Below are positions 1-8,840 of a stretch of 64,000 nucleotides of DNA, one piece after another. The notes beneath the pieces are model-generated. The model made no database searches. It worked only from the letters and a program-made list of their open reading frames with translations, and was not told the DNA's origin. The stretch's first letter is position 1, and each line of letters starts with the position of its first letter. The translations under genes and the position numbers were made by a program. This stretch comes from Bifidobacterium callitrichos DSM 23973. GTDB lineage: Bacteria; Actinomycetota; Actinomycetes; Actinomycetales; Bifidobacteriaceae. The stretch is taken from positions 1-64,000 of the forward strand of contig NZ_JGYS01000009.1 in NCBI RefSeq assembly GCF_000741175.1. Direction: 5' to 3'.

Positions 1-48
1 TCACCCAACACCCATCACCCACCGCACACCCATCACGCACTCCCAACA

Positions 49-172
49 CCCATCGCGCGGTGTTTTACCCATGAAGCGGTGAGCCGTTTTGGCACATTGG
101 CGGAATTCCGCCATTTTCCGTCACCGCGCGATGGGAGATACACCGCTTCATGGGACAATCACCGCGCGATGG
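49..172. repeat. Cluster of 14-bp inverted repeats downstream of the sortase gene
   Basis: CCCATCGCGCGGTG (49-62) is inverted as CACCGCGCGATGGG (122-135) and partly again at 160-172. CCCATGAAGCGGTG (68-81) is inverted as CACCGCTTCATGGG (141-154). A palindrome, GGCGGAATTCCGCC, lies between them at about 99-112. All sit just 3' of the sortase stop codon. Transcription termination or a protein-binding array are both possible; no T-tract was seen. Confidence 0.6.
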
Positions 173-198
173 ACAGTGCGACCGCTCGATGGACACGA

Positions 199-1350
199 TC
201 ACGGAGCATCGGCACCGGCACCGGCACCGGCACCGGCATCAGCATCAGCATCCGCATCCGCACCAGCACCGGCACCAGCACCGGCATCAGCCGCACGGTG
301 ACGCCCGGTACTTGACACGCGAAACACACGAATAGCACGGAACACTGCGGTGCCGGTGAGCGCGGCGAGCACGACCGCAACGGCAAGCGCCACCGCCCAG
401 CCGGAGCGCAGCCAGGCATCGGGCGAAGCGGGGATGCGGATCGTGTGCGATCTCGCGGAACCGGACAGGTCGACGCCGGCGCGTTCGAGATCGCGGACGC
501 GCTCGCCGGTGACCAGCAGTCGATGCGTGTTGACGCCATACGGCGTGCAGGTGAGGAGCGTGACCAGATCGCGGCCGGATTGCGACGCGAGCAGTCCGGG
601 TTGCGACGTGCGCAGCGCGGACTCACCACCACCAACGGACTCGCCACCGCCCGCAGTTCCACCACCACCAACGGACTCGCCGACGCCCGCAACTCCGCCA
701 CCGCCCGCAGTTCCGCCGCCGCCCACCGCCACGGCATCCGGGTCCACGACGCGGATGCCGATGACGCGGTAGACGTGCGTGTCGCCGAGCACGGTGATGG
801 TGAACGCGTCGCCGCGCTCGAGTTCGTCGAGACGCGTGAACAGTTCGGCCGACGGCAGCCCGCGATGCCCGGCGATCACGCTGTGATTGCCCATGCCGCC
901 AATGGGCAGCGCGCTGCCGGGTACGTGGCCGACTCCGGCTGCGAGCGCGCGATCGCCGACGCCGTGGAACACCGGCAGTTTCAGGTCGATGACCGGGATC
1001 GCGAGTACGCCCATCACCCCGTCGCCGTTCGGATCGAGCAGATCCTCATAGCGCGGGGATGCGGCGAACGACCGGGACACGCCGCCGCCCGTAGCGTCCG
1101 CCGACACGTCGCCCGCCAATGCGGCGTTGTACCGTTCGGCTTCGGCGAGCAGGCGTTCGCGCCGCTCGTCCGAGACCGAACGGGACGCGCGATCGTAGCC
1201 GGCGATGATCTGTGCCTGATCGCGGCGGGCGGCGGATTCGGCGATCGCCGGGTACGCGCACAGGGCGATCCCGGCGAGGACCAGCATGGCGGCGATCGCG
1301 GACGGCAGGGCTCGCCGCACGCGCGATCGCACGCTCATGCGGTGTCTCAT
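199..1350 (-). CDS. Class C (pilus-polymerising) sortase with a glycine-rich insert
   Basis: A membrane transpeptidase that would join pilin subunits by cleaving LPxTG-type signals and forming pilin-pilin isopeptide bonds. An N-terminal membrane segment (residues about 14-35) is followed by the sortase fold and the catalytic Cys motif TLLTCTPYGVNTHRLLVTGER; the invariant His lies in VIAGHRG. A second membrane segment and a tail follow, as in class C enzymes. It is last in a three-gene operon, 10 bases after the pilin stop, with a GAGG site before the chosen ATG. Two oddities: a roughly 35-residue Gly-rich repeat inserted just before the catalytic strand, and a C-terminal Ala/Gly/Asp tail coded by hexanucleotide repeats. 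Class assignment is confident. Confidence 0.9.
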   Translation of the reverse strand: MRHRMSVRSRVRRALPSAIAAMLVLAGIALCAYPAIAESAARRDQAQIIAGYDRASRSVSDERRERLLAEAERYNAALAGDVSADATGGGVSRSFAASPRYEDLLDPNGDGVMGVLAIPVIDLKLPVFHGVGDRALAAGVGHVPGSALPIGGMGNHSVIAGHRGLPSAELFTRLDELERGDAFTITVLGDTHVYRVIGIRVVDPDAVAVGGGGTAGGGGVAGVGESVGGGGTAGGGESVGGGESALRTSQPGLLASQSGRDLVTLLTCTPYGVNTHRLLVTGERVRDLERAGVDLSGSARSHTIRIPASPDAWLRSGWAVALAVAVVLAALTGTAVFRAIRVFRVSSTGRHRAADAGAGAGAGADADADADAGAGAGAGADAP

Positions 1351-1360
1351 GCGCGGTGCC

Positions 1361-3301
1361 TCATCTGCGGCGTCGGCGCATCACCGCGGCCAGCGTCACG
1401 CCGCCGCCCGCGAGCAGGACACCGATGACGCCGAACGCGATCACGCCGGCGGCACCGGTGATCGGGAGTCCGCCGCGATAGTTCCGCACCTCCCTGTACG
1501 CGTAGCCGGCGGTCTTCTGTCCGACGACCGTGCCGGTGAATTCGACGTCGGTGTGGCCGCCTTCGGTCGCGGTGTCGACGATGCTGAACGGGATCGGCTG
1601 GGTGATGATGATGTATCCGTCGGGCGCCTGCGTTTCGGTGAGCGTGTAGGAGCCCGGTCGCAGACCGGAGATCCACAGTTGTCCGGAGTCGGACACCGTC
1701 AGATCGCGGGTGAGTGCACCCCGATCCTCGTCGACGATCCCGCCGTCGGCGTCACGCTTCGGCAGGCGATAGCGTCCGGATTCGGTGAGCGGAACCACGC
1801 CCTCATACGTGTCGGCGACATCGCCACCCAACGCGAAGACCGCGCCGGAGAGCGGCTTGCCGTCGCCACTGGTCTTGACGACCTCGAGACCGTACGAGAA
1901 GGCGGTCACGCGGTCCTTGTCGGTGTCGTGCGACTGGGAGTGATACAGGTCGTTCGAATACTCCAACGTCACCTCGTTCGGGTTGCCGGTCGGGCCGACG
2001 ACGGCGCGATCGTTGACGATCGCCCGGTAACGCACGTGGATCGCGTCGTAGCCGCGGATGCCGTCGTAGTATGTGCCGCCCAGGTCGATGCGGAACGTGT
2101 ACGCCCGCTCGTCGGCGCCGGAGCCCTCATCCGCTCCCACGCTCAGCCCGTACTGTTCGGCGGTGAGACGCGTTTCCGCGTCATCGCCGGCAGGTTCGGC
2201 GGATGCCGTGACGCCGTACACCTCGATCGACTCCCCAACGAGCGTCAGTCCGGCGGACATCGTGTCGGCGATCGTGAAATCGCGATGCATCGCATTGTTC
2301 GGGAAGACCGGCACGTCGGCGCGCAGGTCGAAAGTGACGGCGTCGCCGATCGCGATGACGTCCGAACCGGAATCCTTCGCGTCGCGGCCCGACACGTGTC
2401 CGTCGTCGCGCTGCTCGTTGATCGACTTGTCGACACCCGGGGACGAATGCTTGGCCACCGCCTCGAACCGTTCGGCGACGAGCCATTGCCTGCTTTCGGC
2501 GTCGTACTGCGGTGTGAGGTTCGCGATCACCGGCCGATGGACGCGCGGGCCGCCGGACGTGATCACGAGGTAACCGCCGAGCGGCAGTCCGGCGAAGGTC
2601 GCGACGGCGTCGGACGCGTCTCCTCCGCTCACCGCACCTGTCACGCCGGTGTGCGATTCAAGACCGGCGAGACCGTTCCCCTCGGATCCTTCGGTTCCTT
2701 TGGATCCGGCCGACCGCTCAGCGATGAACCTGGCGAGTCGATCGGCGAAATCGGCGATCTGCCCGGCCGTCGCGGTTGTCGGATCGCCCGTCTCATCGTT
2801 CTGCAGTCCGGCGTAGGCGTCGCCGACCGAATCGTCGTCCGCGATGAAATCGACGCCGTGCTTCGCGTCGTAGTCGCGCACGAACTCGCGCAGCGGTTCG
2901 GCCCACGCGTAGGGCGGTGCCGCGGGCGATGCGCCGTTCTCGTCGAGCTTCAGCTCGATGACCCGATGCGCGACGCTCGTCGACCCGGTTTCGACGCCGC
3001 GTACGACGAGTTCGGCGGTCGAATCCTTGGAAAGCGGAGTCCCGGTCGAGGCGACGGGCAGGGTGCCGGGATTGGCGGCGAGCGCCGCCGACGGCGCCAA
3101 CGATATGCCAGCGATCAGCGCGATTGCGCCGATCACCGCCGCGACCGTACGCGACGCGACTGCACGGGTTCCCCGGAACCGGGAGAACCGTGGCGTTCGG
3201 CCGGATTCGCCGCCGTTCGGCCCCGGATCGGGCGTCGCCGCAACGACCGTATTCCGCACGTCACGCGTGCGAAGTGTGGACTGGTGATTGGTGAACATCA
3301 T
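1361..3301 (-). CDS. LPxTG-anchored pilin subunit (SpaA/fimbrial isopeptide type)
   Basis: A secreted structural pilus protein of 646 residues. The N-terminus is Arg-rich with a hydrophobic export segment ending near an Ala-rich site (SLAPSAALAANPG). A Cna-B/SpaA-like domain near the C-terminus shows the typical ETQAPDGY segment. The sorting signal is LPITG, then a hydrophobic stretch and RRRRR. An AAAGGA site sits 4-7 bases before the tandem ATGs. The next gene is the class C sortase, so this is probably the polymerised shaft subunit; its size and position fit major pilins of bifidobacterial sortase-dependent pili. The shaft role is inferred from gene order, since the upstream 955-residue protein could also contribute. 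Confidence 0.85.
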   Translation of the reverse strand: MMFTNHQSTLRTRDVRNTVVAATPDPGPNGGESGRTPRFSRFRGTRAVASRTVAAVIGAIALIAGISLAPSAALAANPGTLPVASTGTPLSKDSTAELVVRGVETGSTSVAHRVIELKLDENGASPAAPPYAWAEPLREFVRDYDAKHGVDFIADDDSVGDAYAGLQNDETGDPTTATAGQIADFADRLARFIAERSAGSKGTEGSEGNGLAGLESHTGVTGAVSGGDASDAVATFAGLPLGGYLVITSGGPRVHRPVIANLTPQYDAESRQWLVAERFEAVAKHSSPGVDKSINEQRDDGHVSGRDAKDSGSDVIAIGDAVTFDLRADVPVFPNNAMHRDFTIADTMSAGLTLVGESIEVYGVTASAEPAGDDAETRLTAEQYGLSVGADEGSGADERAYTFRIDLGGTYYDGIRGYDAIHVRYRAIVNDRAVVGPTGNPNEVTLEYSNDLYHSQSHDTDKDRVTAFSYGLEVVKTSGDGKPLSGAVFALGGDVADTYEGVVPLTESGRYRLPKRDADGGIVDEDRGALTRDLTVSDSGQLWISGLRPGSYTLTETQAPDGYIIITQPIPFSIVDTATEGGHTDVEFTGTVVGQKTAGYAYREVRNYRGGLPITGAAGVIAFGVIGVLLAGGGVTLAAVMRRRRR

Positions 3302-3370
3302 TGTTCCTTTCTGTGTGATTTATGTGATTGTTGTGCGATGCCATGGGCGGATGGTGAGCCGATGCATGCG

Positions 3371-6238
3371 TCATCGGCGGGCGTGGCGACGCGACGCGTG
3401 GGTGACGATCAGCGCGCCGACGAGCAGCAGCGTGACTCCGGCCGCCGCGATGGCGACGATGCCGCCGGCGCCGGTTTTCGGCAAGGTCGTGGTTTTGGTG
3501 ACGTTCGTGAAGACGAAGATCAGCGGGCCGGTGAACGGTCGCTTCGGGTTCGGCGTGAATCCGGTGATGGAACCGTCTTCCGCCTTGATGGCCACGTTCG
3601 TCTGCTCGGAGTCGTAGGTGCCGAGCAGGGTCTTCTTGCCGACGACGGGCTTGCCGTCCGCGCCGGACGTCACCTTGGCGTAGTGCACCGTGGCGGCCAG
3701 TCCCTGATACCACTTGAACGTGTCGGAGGTCTCAGCCTCGTCCTCATCTCCGTCCGATTCATCGGCCGGTTCACCGTTTATCTTGAACTTGCCGAGCCAG
3801 TTCGGCCCGACGTCGACGTACACCTTGTAGGACACGCCTTCGGGGTTGTAGCTGACGCCGAGATCGAATTCGTCGACCTCCTCGGTGATGGTGAACTCGT
3901 ATGATCCGGACTTGTCGAAGGTCAGCGGGCTGAAGTCGACGACGCCGTAGTGCTTGCCCAGTTTCGTGCCGGTCGACTTGACCCCGACCGTCTCGTGGAT
4001 CTCGCCGCGACTGTCGGCGCCGTCGATGGTGAAGCGGAATCGATCGTCCTCGAACGCCTCGTCGCCGCCCTCGAGCGTTTTGGAGGCGGGGATGCGCAGG
4101 TACACCGGCAGCGGCCGGTCCCCGATCGTCACGATATCGGCGTCCGTGGCCGCACGATGATACACGCGCGATCCCGCGTCGACGCTGATCGTGGCGGTCG
4201 AACAGCCGAGCTGCCTGCCCTTGATCATCGCGTTGATCGCATCCTGCGCTCCGGCGGTGGTCTCGAACCGTTGCGTGGTGGCGGATTCGTCGCCCTTATC
4301 GCCGAACGTGACCGTGTACCCGCTTCCCTCCGCGGACGCTCCGGACAGATCCGGCTTGCCGTCGTCGCCGATCGGGGCAGCCTCGGCGAGCGGCTTGAGA
4401 CCCTCTCCGCTCGCCGTGAAATCGTTGACCGCGATGGCCTTGCCGCCGTTTCTGACGTACACGCCGTCGTCCACGCGGATCGTGTCGAGTTTGGAGGTGC
4501 GGGTGATGTTGTTCGTGGCGGTGTACCAGCTGGACGCGTTCCTGAAGTTGTCGGCGCGACCGGTGACGCCGTCGACGAGCACCTCGGCCTCGCTCCCCTG
4601 CCCGCCGGTGATCGACGGGCCGGTGATCGCGTTGTCGCCGTCCGTGCCGACGACCGTGACCTTGACCGGATTCGGATCGGGCAGGTCGTAGCCGGCCGGC
4701 GGGGCGATCTCCTTGAGGTAGTAGTCGCCCGGCTGAAGGTATTCGAACCGCACGACGCCGTCCTCGCCACTGTCCGCGACGTCGGTCTCCTTCATCCTGA
4801 TGCCGCCGTTCTCGTCACGTTGGATCTGGCCGGCCACGGTGAGGTCCGCCTGACGCGCTGGCTTGGTGGCGGCCTTGTCCTCGTAGAGGCGGAATCGCGC
4901 GTATCGCAGCGGCTGCTGGTTGGTGGCGTCGATCTTGCGCGCCGTGACGTCGCCCAGAATCACCGCCTCTCCGGAGATGTGCACGGCGCTCAAATAGGTG
5001 ACGCTGGTGCGGTAGTGATAGTCGAGGGATTGTATTTGTTCAACGGTACCGCCGAAATGGCGGTAGAGCCGGTTGAACGCCAGTCGCTCGGTGTACTCGC
5101 CGTCATCACCGCAGGCCGGGATCGACATCGTGACGGTATTGTCTTTGGTGGAGACCCGGTCGGTCGGATGCTGCGTGGTCTCAGGGTCCGTTCGATACTT
5201 GAACGTCGGAGTGATGTCGGTCGGATGCACGGTTTTGCCGGGTGATTCGGTCGATTCCGTCGAGCCGGCCGCGCTGATGGGAGTCAGGTCGACCGGTGCC
5301 CCGCGCCCGGTAAGCGTCGTGTCGATGACGACCGACGCGTCCTTGCCTTTCGGATTGCGCAGCATCGAAACGGAGAGGTTGTTGAGTGCGGTCGTTTCAA
5401 AGAAATGCTGACCGCTACGCGACCTAGTCAGGTTGTACTCGTACGGCCGTTTCGGCAGCACGGTCAGGTTGATCGGAGACAGCTCGATCGCCGGACCTTC
5501 CGGCGTATTGTACGGCAGTTCGCCTTCGCCGGCCGGCTCGTATGCGTCCTCGATGAACGCCAGGCTCTTGTGCGAACCGGTGTCGGCGATCTTCAGTACG
5601 CCCACGTTCGTGAGCAGCGTGACGCCGGTCAGCACCGCACCGTCCTCCAACGGGCGCGACACGGTGATCGTCGTGTGGTCCGGGTCATCGATGCCGAAAT
5701 AGGAGATCACGTCCGCGGCGGAATCGGGCACGCCCTGCGGTGCGTGCTCGAGTTGCTCATCCGTGTAGTCCTGACCGGAGTCGCGGATCGCGTCGTACAC
5801 CGCGTCGGCGAACACGGCCGAATCGGGGAACTGCTCGTCGATGTAGCCGCGTACGTCCGCCCACGTCACGCCATCCGGCAGCGTGGTGGACGACGGGCCT
5901 TCGGCGACGATCGTCGTGTCGGCCGCATCCCTGTCCGCGGCAACGGCGACGGAACCGCCGCGGACCGAGGCGAACCCGGTGACGGCCACCGGGGCCGCTG
6001 CCGCTACGGACGCCGGCGACAATACGGTCAGCAGCATCACCGCGACGGTCAGACACGTCCCCGCCCTGCACATCAGGGATTCCAGTGCACGGCGTTTCGT
6101 CGGCGTCGGCCGTGCCGATCTTGCCGGCCAGATCGGCCTTGTCGTGTCCCGTGTTCCTGAAGTTCTCCGTCTCCGCGAGGCTCCCGGCCCGCAGATTCCG
6201 CGGCCATTCGGCCTAGTGGTATGCCATTCGTGCCTCAT
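3371..6238 (-). CDS. Large LPxTG surface protein, probable pilus tip/adhesin subunit
   Basis: A 955-residue cell-wall-anchored protein and first gene of the pilus operon. It has an unusually long basic N-terminal region (about 55 residues) before a hydrophobic signal segment (CLTVAVMLLTVLSPASVAAA). A Cna-B-like domain with the KEIAPPAGYDLPDPNPVKV segment lies mid-protein, a FimA/SpaA-like repeat region (YEFTITEEVDEFD) nearer the end, and the C-terminus is LPKTG plus a membrane segment and basic tail. The start was chosen because AGGGAAGGA lies about 6 bases upstream; an internal ATG at 6073 has only a weak site. Tip or adhesin function is inferred from size and position; no ligand can be named. 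Confidence 0.8.
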   Translation of the reverse strand: MRHEWHTTRPNGRGICGPGASRRRRTSGTRDTTRPIWPARSARPTPTKRRALESLMCRAGTCLTVAVMLLTVLSPASVAAAAPVAVTGFASVRGGSVAVAADRDAADTTIVAEGPSSTTLPDGVTWADVRGYIDEQFPDSAVFADAVYDAIRDSGQDYTDEQLEHAPQGVPDSAADVISYFGIDDPDHTTITVSRPLEDGAVLTGVTLLTNVGVLKIADTGSHKSLAFIEDAYEPAGEGELPYNTPEGPAIELSPINLTVLPKRPYEYNLTRSRSGQHFFETTALNNLSVSMLRNPKGKDASVVIDTTLTGRGAPVDLTPISAAGSTESTESPGKTVHPTDITPTFKYRTDPETTQHPTDRVSTKDNTVTMSIPACGDDGEYTERLAFNRLYRHFGGTVEQIQSLDYHYRTSVTYLSAVHISGEAVILGDVTARKIDATNQQPLRYARFRLYEDKAATKPARQADLTVAGQIQRDENGGIRMKETDVADSGEDGVVRFEYLQPGDYYLKEIAPPAGYDLPDPNPVKVTVVGTDGDNAITGPSITGGQGSEAEVLVDGVTGRADNFRNASSWYTATNNITRTSKLDTIRVDDGVYVRNGGKAIAVNDFTASGEGLKPLAEAAPIGDDGKPDLSGASAEGSGYTVTFGDKGDESATTQRFETTAGAQDAINAMIKGRQLGCSTATISVDAGSRVYHRAATDADIVTIGDRPLPVYLRIPASKTLEGGDEAFEDDRFRFTIDGADSRGEIHETVGVKSTGTKLGKHYGVVDFSPLTFDKSGSYEFTITEEVDEFDLGVSYNPEGVSYKVYVDVGPNWLGKFKINGEPADESDGDEDEAETSDTFKWYQGLAATVHYAKVTSGADGKPVVGKKTLLGTYDSEQTNVAIKAEDGSITGFTPNPKRPFTGPLIFVFTNVTKTTTLPKTGAGGIVAIAAAGVTLLLVGALIVTHASRRHARR

Positions 6239-6750
6239 CGCACGTCCTTCCCTAGAAATGTGTCGTTATGCGTCCCCCGAACCCCGATCCGGCGTTCAGA
6301 CGAAGCGATCCCGCACACGAGTCGTCATCGACCCGCACCGAGGAACCGCTGTTCGAACGGTCCCATGCGAAGAAGACAGCCCGACACATCGCAATCAGAA
6401 CAGATTCAGCCGGTCGATGACCTTCCACCAGCAGATGAGCACCACGCCCAAGGCCATACAGATATCGGCTACACGTCGATCCACCGCCAGAAAAAGACTG
6501 CAATGCCGCCGATAACGCCATCTCGGGCGGACATGCCACGAACAGGCGGGCGATCCAACGCGTGCGCGCGCCTCTTTACACGCGCATCGCGACCACAACA
6601 CTCCCGGCCTCCCCTGCGTCACATATGCGTCTTCACAGTTCTTTCACGCATATCGCGCGCAGCACGCCGACAATTGCGGATCGCCCGCCAGCGGAACCCA
6701 CTGACGGACGAGATCGGAGTCGCACCCGGCCGACCGCCAGAGCCACGAAC
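6239..6750. other. Intergenic region upstream of the pilus operon
   Basis: About 510 bases between the pilus operon start and the stop of the next gene. Short reading frames exist on both strands, but none has a convincing start site or protein-like pattern. No homopolymeric G tract, as known for some phase-variable bifidobacterial pili, was seen. It presumably holds the pilus promoter; no clear -35/-10 pair could be chosen. Confidence 0.4.
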
Positions 6751-8295
6751 TCAGCGGCCCAACGCGGCCTTGAGATCGCGGTTCTGGAAATGATCGTGCA
6801 GCAGGCAGTAGCCGCCGAACACGGCGAGCCACACCAGACCGGCGATCGCGGAGCCGATCGTGTCCGAGGCGAGGAACAGCGTCACATAGATGAACACGAA
6901 GAACACGATCGCAATGGTGTTCGTCACCTTGTAGGCCGGCATCACGAAGCCGTCGGGGATGAAATCGGCCGAACGGCGGTAGCGCCGATGCGCGACCATC
7001 GTCAGAATGTAGATGAAGATGATCACCGCGGACGAGGCGGACGAGAACAGCACGAACGCGCTCGACACCTGCGGGAACGCGTTGATCACCGGCGACAGCA
7101 GCACCAGCGCGGCCGACACGAGGATCGCACGCGCCGGCACGCGACGCTTCGAGACGACGCCTACCTTCTGGAACGCCGGCGACTCCGACTCGATCGCCAG
7201 CTGGTAGAGGTGACGGCCGGCCGAGTACAGCAGCGAGTTCAACGACGACGACGCGGCCGTGATCACCACGAAGAACACCAGCGCGGACGCCCAGTTCAAT
7301 CCCGCGTACTGGAACACCATGATGAACGGGGAGGCGAACGAGCCGTCCTTGTTCGGTTTGAACGTGGTCCACGGCACGATGCACATGATCGCCACCAGCG
7401 CGCCCACGTAGAAGATCAGGATGCGCATGATGATCTCGTTGATCGCCTTCGGCAGCACCTTGCGCGGATTCTGCGTCTCCGACACCGTCACGCCGACGAA
7501 TTCGATCGCCTCATACGCGAAGAACACCATCTGGAAGCTCATCAGGAACGCCAGCCAGCCGTTCGGCGCGATCGAGAAGTTCGTGAACAGGTTGTCGAGA
7601 CCCGCATGACCGGCGGGCGACGGCGCGCTCTGGCCGACGATCTGCACGGAGTCGTAATGGTAGCCGATCACGACCATGACCACGGCGGTGACGATCATCG
7701 CGCAGATCAGTGTGATCTTGATCATTGAGAACCAGAACTCGGCCTCGCCGAACGCCTTGACGGCGATCAGGTTGATGGTGGCGAGCACGACGAGGAACGC
7801 CAGCTCGATCAGCCATTTCCACGCGCTCAGGTCGATGCCGAACGTGTTGAAGAACGTGATGAAATACGTCGAGACGGCCGTGATCTCGGTCATGCCGATG
7901 AGCACGAGCACGATCCAGTACGACCATCCGGCGAACTTGCCCCAGCCGTTGCCGAGGTAGCGGGTGATGAAGTTGATGAACGTGTGCTGGCTCGGATCGC
8001 GGTACATCATCTCGCCGATCGCGCGCATCAGCATGAACATCACCAGTCCGACGCCGATGTACACGAACACGATGCTCGGTCCGGTCAGGGCGATCGACTT
8101 GCCGGAGCCGAGGAACAGGCCGGTGCCGATCGTGCCGCCAATGGCGATGAACTGGACGTGGCGATTGTTGAGGCCGCGATCCATCTCATTGTTCGCATCG
8201 AGGCTCTCGACGGATTTCAGGGTCGCACCGTCCGCGCCTGCGCTCGTGCCACCTACGCCGTTCATGCCGCCCGAACGCGTGTTCGCATCGCTCAT
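6751..8295 (-). CDS. Amino acid permease, APC superfamily (AAT family)
   Basis: A 514-residue cytoplasmic-membrane proton/amino acid symporter with about 12 hydrophobic segments. The family signature near the first helix is present (QFIAIGGTIGTGLFLGSGK), as are the FWFSMIKITLI segment and the E-rich helix around EFVGVTVSETQNPRKVLPKA. It resembles the CycA/GABA permease branch (D-Ala/D-Ser/Gly or neutral amino acids), but the substrate cannot be fixed from sequence. The ATG is preceded by GAGG at 8 bases. It is monocistronic as far as visible. A second, clearly related permease lies at 13.7 kb on the other strand. Confidence 0.88.
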   Translation of the reverse strand: MSDANTRSGGMNGVGGTSAGADGATLKSVESLDANNEMDRGLNNRHVQFIAIGGTIGTGLFLGSGKSIALTGPSIVFVYIGVGLVMFMLMRAIGEMMYRDPSQHTFINFITRYLGNGWGKFAGWSYWIVLVLIGMTEITAVSTYFITFFNTFGIDLSAWKWLIELAFLVVLATINLIAVKAFGEAEFWFSMIKITLICAMIVTAVVMVVIGYHYDSVQIVGQSAPSPAGHAGLDNLFTNFSIAPNGWLAFLMSFQMVFFAYEAIEFVGVTVSETQNPRKVLPKAINEIIMRILIFYVGALVAIMCIVPWTTFKPNKDGSFASPFIMVFQYAGLNWASALVFFVVITAASSSLNSLLYSAGRHLYQLAIESESPAFQKVGVVSKRRVPARAILVSAALVLLSPVINAFPQVSSAFVLFSSASSAVIIFIYILTMVAHRRYRRSADFIPDGFVMPAYKVTNTIAIVFFVFIYVTLFLASDTIGSAIAGLVWLAVFGGYCLLHDHFQNRDLKAALGR

Positions 8296-8417
8296 ACAGC
8301 CGACCTCACTTCTCGATTCGCGTGTTCAATGCAGGTTCAAACTGTAGCACCGGACCGGACGAAGAAGTTCATTCAGTTCAATTATCATGTAACGCCTCTG
8401 TGAACTTTGCACATCCG

Positions 8418-8459
8418 AGTTCAATTTTTCTCTTGCGCTTTGCGACTCAAAATTGAACT
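8418..8459. repeat. AT-rich 11-bp inverted repeat in permease upstream region
   Basis: AGTTCAATTTT (8418-8428) and AAAATTGAACT (8449-8459) are exact inverted repeats, about 120-165 bases upstream of the permease start, in an otherwise gene-free stretch (8296-8840). It could be an operator or a hairpin in the leader. Confidence 0.45.
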
Positions 8460-8529
8460 TTGTTGTTCCAGCGGGGCCGCGTGGGGGCGGCGGTCCGCTA
8501 TTGTGGACACGCTCCGGGCCGAGCCGTCA

Positions 8530-8554
8530 ATGGACAGTCCAGTGGACTGTCCAT
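8530..8554. promoter_or_regulatory. Perfect 25-bp palindrome, candidate operator
   Basis: ATGGACAGTCCA and TGGACTGTCCAT form exact 12-bp arms around a single G. It lies in the 545-base gap between the amino acid permease start and the ABC permease stop. Symmetry this exact suggests a dimeric regulator site; the target gene is not known. Confidence 0.5.
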
Positions 8555-8728
8555 AGGCGAGGGGAGCAGCTATGCTGCGACGATTGCGCGCAGCGCAATG
8601 GGCCAAGTCTTTACGGTCCGCAACAGCGGACCGCCGCCCTCACGCTCCGTTTCGGCATTCCGTTACGTTTCAGCGTATATTTCGCGATTCCGATTCTTCC
8701 GCTTCTTTCGTAACGTTTGCATGAACGA

Positions 8729-8815
8729 GGAGGGCAGGGCGGTTTGCCGTGCCGGACCGTAGGCTTGGCCGAGCGGCCTTGAGCGTGTCCGGCATGGCAA
8801 ACCGCCCTGCCCTCC
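8729..8815 (-). terminator. Very long hairpin after the ABC exporter permease
   Basis: Arms 8729-8757 and 8787-8815 (29 nt each) match at 28 positions, with core GGGCAGGGCGGTTTGCC. The loop itself contains GGCCGAGCGGCC. It lies 26 bases past the permease stop. There is no U-tract, so it may be a processing or REP-like hairpin rather than an intrinsic terminator. Confidence 0.5.
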
Positions 8816-8840
8816 GGACCCAGCATTACTTACTACTACG

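Noticed and set aside
199..300. Hexanucleotide repeats as a frame-switching phase-variation tract
   Set aside because: The repeat unit is a multiple of three, so slippage would change length but not frame.
1286..3904. 872-residue plus-strand frame through the pilin genes
   Set aside because: Antisense shadow of GC-rich coding DNA; the opposite strand has signal peptides and sorting motifs.
6395..6622. Minus-strand frame with a hydrophobic tail upstream of the pilus operon
   Set aside because: No ribosome binding site and an Arg/Cys-rich first half unlike real genes; probably chance.
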